The notes under the pieces are model-generated. The model saw nothing but the letters and a program-made list of their open reading frames with translations. It searched no databases and was not told where the DNA came from. 48,094 nt of DNA from Chitinophagaceae bacterium (GTDB lineage Bacteria > Bacteroidota > Bacteroidia > Chitinophagales > Chitinophagaceae), in the NCBI GenBank assembly GCA_947459295.1, contig CANHCY010000013.1, positions 1-48,094 of the forward strand, given 5' to 3'. Positions 39,957-48,094 of this stretch are shown one piece after another; within the stretch, counting starts at the first letter, position 1, and every line of letters begins with the position of its first letter. The translations under genes and the position numbers were made by a program.

Positions 39957-42900
39957 ATGAAACTACGAACGTATATTTTAGCAGCTTGCTTTTTTGTAAT
40001 AGCGCTTACAGGCCTTGCTCAAACGCCCGTTTTACCAAATACAATCGATGCAAGTTTAACCGATTTGCAAACTTTTGTTTCGAACAAGGCCTATGTGAGT
40101 AGTTATCAATTGGCCAAAGAACTCAAGCGAACTTCAATTTATAATAATGATAGGTCTGTAAAAGAAAGGGTTGATTTTTATTTATTGGTGAGTGGGCTTC
40201 AATTAAATGAAATAGGGATTGTCGAACAGGCCAGTGATTTTATAAAAGCTGCTGTCGATCCTGCATTTCGTCAAATGATGACTTTTTATGTAGGGGTCTA
40301 TTATTTTAGAAACAATCAGCCACAGCAAAGTTTAACTTTTTTAGAAACTGCCAAACTTGCCAATTTAACCAACGCCCAAATAGGAGAAGTAAAATATATA
40401 CTAGGCTATCTTTATTTTAGTTTGGGTCAATTTGAAAAAGCAAAACAACCACTTGATGCCGTTCGTCAAACAGTGGGTGACATGTATTATATAGATGCCA
40501 ATTATTACTATGGCTTTATTGCATTTAAAGAAAAAAATTACACTGTGGCGCTTCAGTGTTTTGAAATTGCTAAAGCCGCCACTGCATATGGCAAACTCAT
40601 TCCTTTTTACAATGCTCAAATTTTTTATTTTACGGGAAGTTCTGAAAAGGCCTTGTCTACTGCACTAGCCGCGTTAAAGGCGGGGGAGCAGTATTACGAA
40701 CTTCCATTACAGCAGTTGGTGGGTCGACTACTTTTTGCAAAAAATGATTTTACAGGCGCACTCCCTTATCTAGAAAAATATGTTGCTAGTAGCAAGACGC
40801 CAACAAGTGAAGACTTGTATGAATTATCATTTTGTTATTTCGAACAAAAAAAATGGAATAAAGCCATTGAAGGTTTTAAGAGGCTTACAACCGGAAAAGA
40901 TTCTTTATCACAAAATAGCATGTACTTACTTGCTAAAGCGTATTTAGAAATAGGGGATAAGTCCAATGCACGCAACGCATTTATATTTTGTGCAGAAAAC
41001 AATAGTAACAAACTGCAAAAAGAAGTGGCTACATTTTCTGTAGCTAAACTTTCATTTGAGCAGGGGCTTATCAATGAAGCCTTAAAAGGATTTCAAGAAT
41101 TTTTGAAATTATTTCCACGCTCTACTTACACAGCTGAAGCCACCGATTTACTCGTGAACACACTTGCTAGAACTAGTAACTTTAAAGACGGGCTTAAGTT
41201 GTATGGGGGCATCAAAAATCCGTCGGTACTTGCGCAAAAAGCATATCCATCATTATTGTACGGAAGAGCTGTAGAGCTAATCAATGATCAGTACATCAAT
41301 GCCGCAGATAGTTTGCTCGATCTTTTAATTGCAGCACCAAATAACCAGGATCAAGCGGTGCTAGCCTATTTCTGGAAGTCTGAGATGCAGTTTAGAAAAG
41401 GCAACTACGATCAAGGTATTGTTTATTTACAAAAGTATTTGTCAGCGCCCATTATTAATGAAGAAGTGAATTTGAGCAATGCCTATTATAATTTAGGTTT
41501 TGCTCAAATGCAATTGCAGCAGTACGCGGAGGCAATCAGTAGTTTTGAAAAAGCAACGAGTGCTGTAAAAACGGGGTCGCCTATTTTTCAGGACTTGGTC
41601 CTTAAAAAAGCCGATTGCTTTTTTATGTTAAAAGATTTTGTCAAGGCGTTGTCACTTTATGATCAGGTAATTGACCGTCAATATGACGCAGAAGATTATG
41701 CCTATTTTCAAAAGTCTATCATATTAGGAGCATCTAATAAAACATCAGAAAAACTCGCACTCCTTCAAAAATTTGTAAAGCAATATCCAGGTTCGGCGCT
41801 GATTGGTGATGTGTATATGGAAATAGCCAACACACATTTAGCCGCTGAGTCTTTTGCATTAGCTGTATCACCACTTCAGCAAATTACATCCAGTGTTACT
41901 TTGGCTGCTTGGCATCCGGCGGCTTATTTAAAACTGGGCGTCGCATATTTCAATACCGATAAAAATAACGAAGCGCTTGCTAGTTTCACTAGCTTACTCT
42001 CAAAGTTCCCAAATACAGAAGAGGCTGAATCTTCTATCGAGTATATTCGAAACATTTTTGTGGAAAATCAAAAACCACAGGATTTTATTGCCTTTATGGA
42101 AGCAAATGGTAAGGCTTTATCAGAAACAGAAGCAGATTCATTAACGTATCAAGCAGCTCTTTTACGTTACGAACAAAAAGATTTTGCGGGAACCAAAAAT
42201 GGGGTTAGTGCCTATATCGACAAATTTCCTAATGGTGCACATATACTCGAAGCCCATTTTATAATGGCTACTATTTATGAATCAGAAAAAAATACAGCTA
42301 GCGCGGTTAAATACCTTACTTATTTAGCTTCAAAAGCACCTAACAAATATGCTACAGATGCGGTATTACATCTAGCAAGGGCCTATTATTTCGAGCTTCG
42401 TGATTATGCAAAAGCCACCAACTACTATAAGGAGTTAGATGCGATGGCCACGGATGAAGCCATAAAAAAAGAAGCGGTACGTGGCTTAATTAGAAGTGCG
42501 ACCAAACAGTCTAACTGGCAAGATGCACTTCCTGCTGCCACTCAAATTTTAGAGATGTCAAGTGCAGCATCTGACGATAAAATGATGGCCAATTATGTGA
42601 TGGCAAAATCAAAGCAGTTAGGCGCCTCTTTAGACACAGCTGTTATCTTCTATAAAGCAGTAATCGCTTCTGGCAAATCTGAATTTAGTGCCGAGGCTAA
42701 GTATCAATATGCCAAAATATTATTTGATCAAAATAAGCTTGATGATTCAGAAAAAGTGGCTTTTGAGCAAATCAAAGACTTTGGTTCTTATGAATATTGG
42801 GTGACTAAATCTTATATATTACTAGGTGATATTTATCATAAGCAGCTCGATTATTTTAATGCCGAAGCAACTTATCAAAGCATTATAGCCAACGCTACTT

Positions 42901-42968
42901 TTGAAGATTTGAAAAAAGAAGCACAAGAAAAATTAACACAAGTAACCGCTGATAAAGCAAAAAAATAA
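39957..42968 (+). CDS. Exported tetratricopeptide repeat protein
   Basis: A 1003-residue protein with a signal peptide (about 1-22, ending GLAQT). The remainder is an almost unbroken array of TPR-like helical hairpins, with typical A-x-x-x-Y/F and small-residue positions (for example QIGEVKYILGYLYFSLGQFEKAKQPL, NEEVNLSNAYYNLGFAQMQLQQYAEAISSFEKA). About 20-24 repeats fit the length. No catalytic domain is present. Such repeat proteins scaffold complexes at the periplasm or outer membrane. ATG at 39957 is chosen because it starts the signal peptide. It is followed 12 bases later by an outer-membrane barrel gene, suggesting a shared complex. Confidence 0.85.
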   Translation: MKLRTYILAACFFVIALTGLAQTPVLPNTIDASLTDLQTFVSNKAYVSSYQLAKELKRTSIYNNDRSVKERVDFYLLVSGLQLNEIGIVEQASDFIKAAVDPAFRQMMTFYVGVYYFRNNQPQQSLTFLETAKLANLTNAQIGEVKYILGYLYFSLGQFEKAKQPLDAVRQTVGDMYYIDANYYYGFIAFKEKNYTVALQCFEIAKAATAYGKLIPFYNAQIFYFTGSSEKALSTALAALKAGEQYYELPLQQLVGRLLFAKNDFTGALPYLEKYVASSKTPTSEDLYELSFCYFEQKKWNKAIEGFKRLTTGKDSLSQNSMYLLAKAYLEIGDKSNARNAFIFCAENNSNKLQKEVATFSVAKLSFEQGLINEALKGFQEFLKLFPRSTYTAEATDLLVNTLARTSNFKDGLKLYGGIKNPSVLAQKAYPSLLYGRAVELINDQYINAADSLLDLLIAAPNNQDQAVLAYFWKSEMQFRKGNYDQGIVYLQKYLSAPIINEEVNLSNAYYNLGFAQMQLQQYAEAISSFEKATSAVKTGSPIFQDLVLKKADCFFMLKDFVKALSLYDQVIDRQYDAEDYAYFQKSIILGASNKTSEKLALLQKFVKQYPGSALIGDVYMEIANTHLAAESFALAVSPLQQITSSVTLAAWHPAAYLKLGVAYFNTDKNNEALASFTSLLSKFPNTEEAESSIEYIRNIFVENQKPQDFIAFMEANGKALSETEADSLTYQAALLRYEQKDFAGTKNGVSAYIDKFPNGAHILEAHFIMATIYESEKNTASAVKYLTYLASKAPNKYATDAVLHLARAYYFELRDYAKATNYYKELDAMATDEAIKKEAVRGLIRSATKQSNWQDALPAATQILEMSSAASDDKMMANYVMAKSKQLGASLDTAVIFYKAVIASGKSEFSAEAKYQYAKILFDQNKLDDSEKVAFEQIKDFGSYEYWVTKSYILLGDIYHKQLDYFNAEATYQSIIANATFEDLKKEAQEKLTQVTADKAKK

Positions 42969-42980
42969 AAACCGATTCAG

Positions 42981-44633
42981 ATGAATAAAGTTGGGTTTCT
43001 TATAGCTATGGCAGCTTTTTGGGCACTGCAAACAAGCGCACAATCTGTATCAACGAAAACAGCAGATACGGCTAAAGTGGTAACTATTACCTCTGCTTTT
43101 AAGCCAAGTCTAAGGCCGCAATCTAAAATTAATTTTTTAGCAGCTACTCCATTTCTAGACAATAGTAAGGTTGCTATGCAATATTTGATTCCTTCGCAAA
43201 ATATTAGCTTTGGTTATCAGGCTGTAGCTGTTACGCCGCTTGCCTATGTGCCAGATTCAGTCATGTTATCTAGGCGTAATCATTTTATTAAAGTAGGACT
43301 TGGAAATTTAAATACCATTATTGCAGAAGCAGGATTTAATATTGGCGATGGTATTAAAAACAATACTTACATTGGTGGCGGCTATAAAAAAATGAAAGGG
43401 CCTTTATTTGCGCAAGAATTTACCGATGTTAATTTTTCTATCAATAGTGCGCATCAAATTGGAGAGGCGCATGATTTGAGTGTCAAATTTACGACAGCAT
43501 CTACAACGCGCTATGCATATGGATTTAAGCCTACGAACATTCCATATACAAAAGATAATATTTTAAATAAATACAATAGCGCTGGCATTACGGTGCACCT
43601 TGCAAACAAAACAGATGCATTTTTTGGTATTCATTATACACCTACTATTTCGTTTGATTATTTACAATCGGGTGTAGATGAAAGAGAATTTGAAACCAGT
43701 ATAGCAGCGCCTGTTTCAAAAAATTTAGGAACCGACTTTAAAATTTCATTACAACCCACTGCTAGTTTTTCAAATACCATTTTACCAACCATTCCAAGTA
43801 ATATAACCATTGTCAACAATTTGTTTTCGATGCCTAGTACCTTTAGTTGGATTACAAGTAAATTTCAAGTTCATTTGGGTGCTGCACCTACTGTTAATAA
43901 CGGCACCTATGCTGTGTTACCTCAAGTTAGTGGTGTTGCCATACTTCCTAATAATGGTCTACGCATAGAATTAGGCTGGTCGGGTCATTTTGAAAAAAAC
44001 AATTTACGTTCTTTTGTAGCGATCAATCCATGGGTTCGTGTTCCTAATAATTTTTCGAATACTAAAATCACCGAACAGTTTTTAGGGGTAAAACTTCCAG
44101 CAGGAGATCATTTTACCTATGGTGCTAAATTGTCATTACTTGAATATGAAAATCAAGCACTTTTTGTAAATGCATTTACAGATGGTAGATTGTTTAAGGT
44201 TCTTTTTGAACCTACGCTGCGCGCGGTTCAGTTACAAGCTAATGTTAGCTATACTTTACAAGACAAATTGAATATACTAGGAGGCATTACCTATAAAAAG
44301 TTTTCGGGCTTAACGGTTCAAAAAGAAGCCTTTGGATTATTGCCACTTGAGTTTAACGGATCTTTGCATTGGAAATTCTCCAATAAAATTTCATTGACTT
44401 CTACGCTGTATGCATGGGATGGGGCACAAGCAATGGATGCACAATTGGCTACTAAAAAACTCCCCGCGGCTGCCGATTTTTCGTTGGGGGCCACATTTAC
44501 GGTTGTAAAGTCTGCTAAATTTTGGTTGCAGCTCAATAACTTACTTGATAACAGGTACCAGCGTTGGAACCAATATGAAGTTTTTGGCCGAAATGTTGTG
44601 GCGGGATTTGTATATTCGTTCTCTGGAAAATAG
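42981..44633 (+). CDS. Outer-membrane beta-barrel protein, TonB-receptor-like without plug
   Basis: A 550-residue protein with a signal peptide (about 1-20). After a short conserved segment (TITSAFKPSLRPQSKINF, about 35-52) it consists of amphipathic beta strands, ending in an aromatic C-terminal strand (VVAGFVYSFSGK) typical of outer-membrane proteins. The LNNLLDNRYQRWNQYEVFGR stretch resembles the last strands of TonB-dependent receptors, but there is no visible plug domain and the size is small. In Bacteroidota this type is often found beside a large TPR protein (recollection, not searched). Function unknown. Confidence 0.75.
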   Translation: MNKVGFLIAMAAFWALQTSAQSVSTKTADTAKVVTITSAFKPSLRPQSKINFLAATPFLDNSKVAMQYLIPSQNISFGYQAVAVTPLAYVPDSVMLSRRNHFIKVGLGNLNTIIAEAGFNIGDGIKNNTYIGGGYKKMKGPLFAQEFTDVNFSINSAHQIGEAHDLSVKFTTASTTRYAYGFKPTNIPYTKDNILNKYNSAGITVHLANKTDAFFGIHYTPTISFDYLQSGVDEREFETSIAAPVSKNLGTDFKISLQPTASFSNTILPTIPSNITIVNNLFSMPSTFSWITSKFQVHLGAAPTVNNGTYAVLPQVSGVAILPNNGLRIELGWSGHFEKNNLRSFVAINPWVRVPNNFSNTKITEQFLGVKLPAGDHFTYGAKLSLLEYENQALFVNAFTDGRLFKVLFEPTLRAVQLQANVSYTLQDKLNILGGITYKKFSGLTVQKEAFGLLPLEFNGSLHWKFSNKISLTSTLYAWDGAQAMDAQLATKKLPAAADFSLGATFTVVKSAKFWLQLNNLLDNRYQRWNQYEVFGRNVVAGFVYSFSGK

Positions 44634-44640
44634 TAGGCGC

Positions 44641-45180
44641 ATGTTAGACCATATATACCCATTTTTACTGGTTCATAAAAAGCTGCAATTGGCTGGTATT
44701 GGTACCCTCCAAATGGTACCTGTTTCCGCAGCAATTGATGCCGGAGGGTTAAGTATTACTGCGCCTTACGAAAAAATAAATTTTATACCAGGTCAAGTAT
44801 CCACTGATCCTTCATTTGCCTTTTGGGTAGCTGCGCTCGATCATATTGATTTTGATACGGCTACATCAACAACCAATCAAGCACTTGAGGAACTAGCTTC
44901 TAGTATTCAGTTGAATCAACCTGTTCATATTGCTAGCGTTGGTCATTTTCAAAATGAAGGAGCGGGTATTTCATTTATACCGCACCAACCTATGTATGCG
45001 GTTCAGGAAACGCTACCAATTACGGGTGGCCTACAATGGTCTTTTAAAAAAGGAGTACTCTATACACGAGAAGCAAAGTCTATCATGGATACTTATTGGT
45101 GGGTGGCGGCACTTTTATTAGCTACAGCTGCTGCGGCTGCTATTGCCAACTACTATTTTAACCTTAACAATCAATTTTAA
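44641..45180 (+). CDS. HU-CCDC81-like domain protein with C-terminal membrane anchor
   Basis: A 179-residue protein that starts 7 bases after the barrel gene. The N-terminal part has two segments resembling the bacterial HU-CCDC81 domain: LLVHKKLQLAGIGTLQMVP near 9-27, and a second copy-like part near 75-120. The last 25 residues contain a hydrophobic helix (YWWVAALLLATAAAAAIANYYF). In relatives the region after the helix is a SPOR domain; here it ends at once. Such proteins are thought to tie the envelope to cell division or DNA, but this is uncertain. ATG at 44641 is preferred to in-frame starts inside the barrel gene. Confidence 0.7.
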   Translation: MLDHIYPFLLVHKKLQLAGIGTLQMVPVSAAIDAGGLSITAPYEKINFIPGQVSTDPSFAFWVAALDHIDFDTATSTTNQALEELASSIQLNQPVHIASVGHFQNEGAGISFIPHQPMYAVQETLPITGGLQWSFKKGVLYTREAKSIMDTYWWVAALLLATAAAAAIANYYFNLNNQF

Positions 45181-45191
45181 TTCGCCTTTTA

Positions 45192-46085
45192 ATGGCATCT
45201 ACTATTCATTACCAAGCTTGTCCTATTTGCGCATCTGAATCGATTAGTAAGTTGTATCTAGCAAAAGACCATACCGTTTCTGGTGAATCATTTGAAGTTT
45301 GGCGTTGTGCAAAATGTAGTGGAGGATTTACCCAAAACGTTCCAGATGCGGCTACTATTGGGCCTTATTACGCAGCAGAATCCTATGTTTCACACACAGA
45401 TAGCGATAAGGGATTTATCAATAACCTGTATCATAAGGTAAGACGCTTTTCACTGCTTACTAAAAAGCAATTGGTAATAAATCTGCTAAATAAACCTACT
45501 GGAACACTGTTAGATATTGGCGCGGGCACCGGCGCCTTTGTGTATACCATGCAAACCGGAGGGTGGCAGGTAATAGGTTTAGAACCGGATACAACAGCGG
45601 CTAAACAAGCCTTTCTAAAGTATAATATTCAATTACAGCCAGCAGATAATATTTACACATTGGGGGCTACTCAATTTGACGCCATTACCATGTGGCATGT
45701 GTTAGAGCATGTGCACGATTTGCATGGATATTTTAAAAGATTTGGAGAACTGTTACAACCAAGTGGCATACTTGTAATTGCAGTGCCTAATTATACCAGT
45801 ACCGATGCAAAAATATATGCGCAAAACTGGGCAGCACTCGATACGCCTAGGCATTTGTATCATTTTTCTCCAGAAAGTATGGAGTTACTCGCGGATGCGC
45901 ATGGCTTTACACTGATCGCTAGAAAAGCAATGTGGTTTGATGCCTTTTATGTAGCGATGTTAACGGAGCAGCATAAGGGCGGCTCCTTTGTAAAAGCTTT
46001 ACTAGTAGGCCTTTGGTCCAATATCACGGCACTTATGGATGTCAATAAATGCAGTTCGGTGATTTATGCGTTTAAGAAAAAATAG
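45192..46085 (+). CDS. SAM-dependent methyltransferase with N-terminal zinc ribbon
   Basis: A 297-residue protein. The N-terminus has a four-cysteine zinc-binding pattern (CPIC near 9-12 and CAKC near 35-38). The Rossmann methyltransferase domain (about 95-230) has LLDIGAGTGAFV as motif I, LEPD as the acidic SAM ribose ligand and MWHVLEHVHDL typical of the Methyltransf_23 group. The substrate is unknown; relatives methylate sugars or lipids in surface-polysaccharide clusters. Eleven bases separate it from the HU-like gene, so it is the last member of that operon. Confidence 0.86.
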   Translation: MASTIHYQACPICASESISKLYLAKDHTVSGESFEVWRCAKCSGGFTQNVPDAATIGPYYAAESYVSHTDSDKGFINNLYHKVRRFSLLTKKQLVINLLNKPTGTLLDIGAGTGAFVYTMQTGGWQVIGLEPDTTAAKQAFLKYNIQLQPADNIYTLGATQFDAITMWHVLEHVHDLHGYFKRFGELLQPSGILVIAVPNYTSTDAKIYAQNWAALDTPRHLYHFSPESMELLADAHGFTLIARKAMWFDAFYVAMLTEQHKGGSFVKALLVGLWSNITALMDVNKCSSVIYAFKKK

Positions 46086-46123
46086 TAGGGGTATTGAACC
46101 AGTTGTAAGGTGCTAAAAAAGTT

Positions 46124-46936
46124 CTATTGTAAACTTACCTTAAAAATAGCCGGCCAATTTTTGCCAGTGATATAAGTGGCTTTGCTAACACTATCATATG
46201 CAATCCCATTTAAAACATTTGTTTCTGTGGTAATGGGTTGATTTGTTTTTTGCAAAATATTTGTAAAGTCAAATTGTTTTTCTACTTGACCCGATGCAGG
46301 ATTGATGGCTATTATTTTATTTTCACCCCATACATTGGCGTAAATTTTTCCTTCAATTATTTCTAGCTCATTCAGGGAGGCGATATATCCATTGTTATCA
46401 TACACCCCCAAGGTTTTTTCGATGGCTAGGGTAGAGGGGTTTACAAAATATAAATTGCTGGTTCCTGTACTAATAATAAGATGGTTGTTATAATATGTGA
46501 TGCCCCAGCCTTCATAGTTCCAATTAAATTCTTTTTCTTTTTTGAAGGTACTAGCATCGTAGACAAACACTTTGTGGTTTTGCCAGGTTAGTTGATAAAT
46601 TTTATTATTGTAAACGGCAATGCCTTCTCCAAATAAACTATCTGCAATGGATAGGGTTTGTACTGCTTTACCGGTTGCAATATCGGTTTTTAAAAGCTTG
46701 CTTTGGTTGTTAAGGCCCGTTCCTTCGTATAGGGTATTGTTATGCCAAATAAGACCTTGTGTAAATGAACTGGTATTGTGCGGGTATACCGCTAGAATAG
46801 TATACGTGCCATTAATAGGGGGATTAATCGCTGCTGCAGCGGGTGTGTTACTACTTTCTGTGTCAGCGTCTGGGTTAGATTGACATCCAAAAAGGGTAGT
46901 TGCAAAAAGTAAAAAATATACAAGATTTTTTTTCAT
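46124..46936 (-). CDS. Glutaminyl-peptide cyclotransferase, plant type, lipoprotein
   Basis: A 270-residue protein of the plant/bacterial glutamine cyclotransferase family (five-bladed propeller), which converts N-terminal Gln into pyroglutamate. It begins as a lipoprotein (MKKNLVYFLLFATTLFGC, lipid Cys18). Family segments are SSFTQGLIWHNNTLYEGTG, LFGEGIAVYNNKIYQLTW, GWGITYYNNHLIISTGT and NELEIIEGKIYANVW. ATG at 46936 is chosen; the alternative TTG at 46951 only adds five residues before the signal. The gene follows ychF by 15 bases on the minus strand, an operon with no obvious functional link. Confidence 0.88.
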   Translation of the reverse strand: MKKNLVYFLLFATTLFGCQSNPDADTESSNTPAAAAINPPINGTYTILAVYPHNTSSFTQGLIWHNNTLYEGTGLNNQSKLLKTDIATGKAVQTLSIADSLFGEGIAVYNNKIYQLTWQNHKVFVYDASTFKKEKEFNWNYEGWGITYYNNHLIISTGTSNLYFVNPSTLAIEKTLGVYDNNGYIASLNELEIIEGKIYANVWGENKIIAINPASGQVEKQFDFTNILQKTNQPITTETNVLNGIAYDSVSKATYITGKNWPAIFKVSLQ

Positions 46937-46951
46937 GCAGCAGGCGTTCAA

Positions 46952-48055
46952 TTAAACGTTAAATCTGAAATGCATAATATCACCATCTTTAACAAGGTAT
47001 TCCTTTCCTTCAATTCTTAATTTACCATTATCTCTACAAGCCGCTTCACTACCTAGGTTTACATAGTCATCGTAGGCAATTACTTCGGCTTTAATAAAAC
47101 CTTTTTCAAAATCGGTATGAATAACGCTTGCTGCTTGCGGTGCTTTCCAGCCTTTTAAGATGGTCCAAGCTCTTACTTCTTGTACACCAGCAGTAAAGTA
47201 AGTATCTAGATTTAATAATTTATACGCAGACCTAATTAAACGGTTTAATGCAGGCTCTGTCATTTTGTATTCCTCCATAAACATTTGCTTGTCATCCGCA
47301 GATTCTAACTCTGCAATTTGAGCTTCAATGTTATTGCACATTACAATGACCTGTGCACCTTCTTGTGCAACAGCAGCGGTAAGCATTTCAGAATATTTAT
47401 TGCCGGTATGCATGCTCGCTTCATCCACGTTTGCAACGTATAAAACGGGTTTGTCTGTAAGTAAAAATAAATCAGCTACGGCTACATTCTCTTCTTTAGA
47501 AAGCCCTAACGAGTATATACTTTTACCAGTTTCCAAATGATTTTTGCAACGGGTCAATATTTCAAACTCTGCTTTTGCTTTGGTATCAGAACCCACACGC
47601 GCCATTTTTTCTACGCGTTGCATTTTCTTTTCTACACTTTCTAAATCTTTTAATTGTAGTTCGGTGTCAATAATTTCTTTATCGCTTACCGGGTTGATAG
47701 CCCCTTCTTCTCTTAACACGTTTTCATCCTCAAAACAACGAATCACATGAATGATGGCATCTACCTCTCTAATATTTCCTAAAAATTTATTACCGAGTCC
47801 TTCACCTTTGCTCGCACCTTTAACTAAGCCTGCGATATCAACTATTTCCATTTGGGTAGGAACAATGCGGTCAGGTATTACCAGTTCTGCTAATTTACTT
47901 AAACGTTCGTCCGGAACGTCTACAAGGCCAACATTGGGCTCAATAGTACAGAAACGGTAGTTGCTAGCCTGGGCTTTAGCGTTAATGCTTACTGCATTAA
48001 ATAATGTTGATTTTCCTACGTTGGGTAGTCCTACAATTCCTGCCTTTAAAGCCAT
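46952..48055 (-). CDS. ychF: Redox-regulated ATPase YchF (Obg family)
   Basis: A 367-residue ATPase that binds ribosomes and is linked to translation and oxidative stress. The P-loop is GLPNVGKS (9-16), followed by NYRFCTIEPN and the Walker-B-like VDIAGLVKGASKGEG near 71-85. The G4 position is VANVDE rather than NKxD, the signature that makes YchF prefer ATP. The C-terminal TGS domain is complete, ending in IMHFRFNV. The gene is full length and its -7 promoter box is visible; the -33 is outside the window. Confidence 0.96.
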   Translation of the reverse strand: MALKAGIVGLPNVGKSTLFNAVSINAKAQASNYRFCTIEPNVGLVDVPDERLSKLAELVIPDRIVPTQMEIVDIAGLVKGASKGEGLGNKFLGNIREVDAIIHVIRCFEDENVLREEGAINPVSDKEIIDTELQLKDLESVEKKMQRVEKMARVGSDTKAKAEFEILTRCKNHLETGKSIYSLGLSKEENVAVADLFLLTDKPVLYVANVDEASMHTGNKYSEMLTAAVAQEGAQVIVMCNNIEAQIAELESADDKQMFMEEYKMTEPALNRLIRSAYKLLNLDTYFTAGVQEVRAWTILKGWKAPQAASVIHTDFEKGFIKAEVIAYDDYVNLGSEAACRDNGKLRIEGKEYLVKDGDIMHFRFNV

Positions 48056-48080
48056 AATTGAAACCTTTTTAATTAAGGTG

Positions 48081-48088
48081 CAAATATA
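48081..48088 (-). promoter_or_regulatory. -7 promoter element of the ychF gene
   Basis: TATATTTG on the minus strand fits TAnnTTTG, about 26 bases before the ychF start codon. Its -33 element would lie beyond the window end. Confidence 0.5.
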
Positions 48089-48094
48089 GCTCCA

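Noticed and set aside
1..48094. CRISPR arrays, insertion sequences, phage or toxin-antitoxin genes
   Set aside because: No regularly spaced repeats, transposase or integrase motifs, terminal repeats or typical paired small genes were seen on either strand.

Overview
The window is an ordinary, densely packed chromosomal segment of a low-GC member of the Bacteroidota, most likely family Chitinophagaceae (inference from gene content; species not identifiable by eye). Supporting signs are promoters of the Bacteroidota type (TTTG, about 19 bases, TAnnTTTG) before several genes, start codons that mostly lack a Shine-Dalgarno sequence, a LytS/LytTR two-component pair with a beta-propeller sensor, CcmE with a Cys-x3-Tyr heme site, a topoisomerase IV operon with an inserted DUF1835 gene, a YtxJ bacillithiol-linked protein, paired sulfatases, and Bacteroidota-restricted small families (DUF4294, HU-CCDC81-like, DUF6526). 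No insertion sequence, prophage, CRISPR array, integron, rRNA or toxin-antitoxin locus was seen. No gap between genes exceeds about 270 bases.

Layout. 42-1650 (minus): membrane protein and arginase-family hydrolase. 1784-5297 (plus): cytochrome c maturation (ccmE, ccmF) and a DUF4294 protein. 5294-6240 (minus): clpS and aat, a compact N-degron pair. 6309-7340 (plus): secreted endo-galactanase (GH53). 7330-10745 (minus): LytTR regulator overlapping its sensor kinase. 10746-11013: AT-rich gap with direct repeats, a hairpin and a terminator-like structure, the best place here for an unannotated RNA. 11014-13866 (minus): RNA methyltransferase, tRNA-Val(UAC), a small protein and a Ycf48-like protein. 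13935-16315: tcdA, then NamZ-type hydrolase and YkgJ-type protein on the minus strand. 16537-23856 (plus): parE, DUF1835, parC, an S1-domain protein and thiolase. 23877-24350 (minus): ytxJ and a previously uncalled 39-residue lipoprotein. 24481-28354 (plus): mpl, DEDDh exonuclease, polyprenol-phosphate mannosyltransferase, EamA transporter. 28288-32195 (minus): SMP-30-like protein and two sulfatases. 32378-35290 (plus): S9 peptidase. 35327-38049 (minus): 2-oxoacid dehydrogenase E2 and CinA. 38122-39371 (plus): three small genes. 39383-39796 (minus): thioesterase. 39957-46085 (plus): TPR protein, outer-membrane barrel, membrane-anchored HU-like protein, methyltransferase. 46124-48055 (minus): YchF and glutaminyl cyclotransferase.

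How the genes work together. Most are housekeeping: chromosome decatenation (ParCE), protein quality control (ClpS/Aat), cell-wall recycling (Mpl, NamZ-like), tRNA and rRNA modification (TcdA, the THUMP methyltransferase) and central metabolism (E2, thiolase). The accessory character lies in extracellular degradation (GH53, two sulfatases, S9 peptidase) and in the TPR/outer-membrane-barrel/HU operon, whose function is unknown. I do not see a clearly novel defence or mobile system. The candidates most worth checking are the 10840-11015 intergenic structure, the TPR-barrel-HU operon and the interrupted N-terminus of the YkgJ-type gene.
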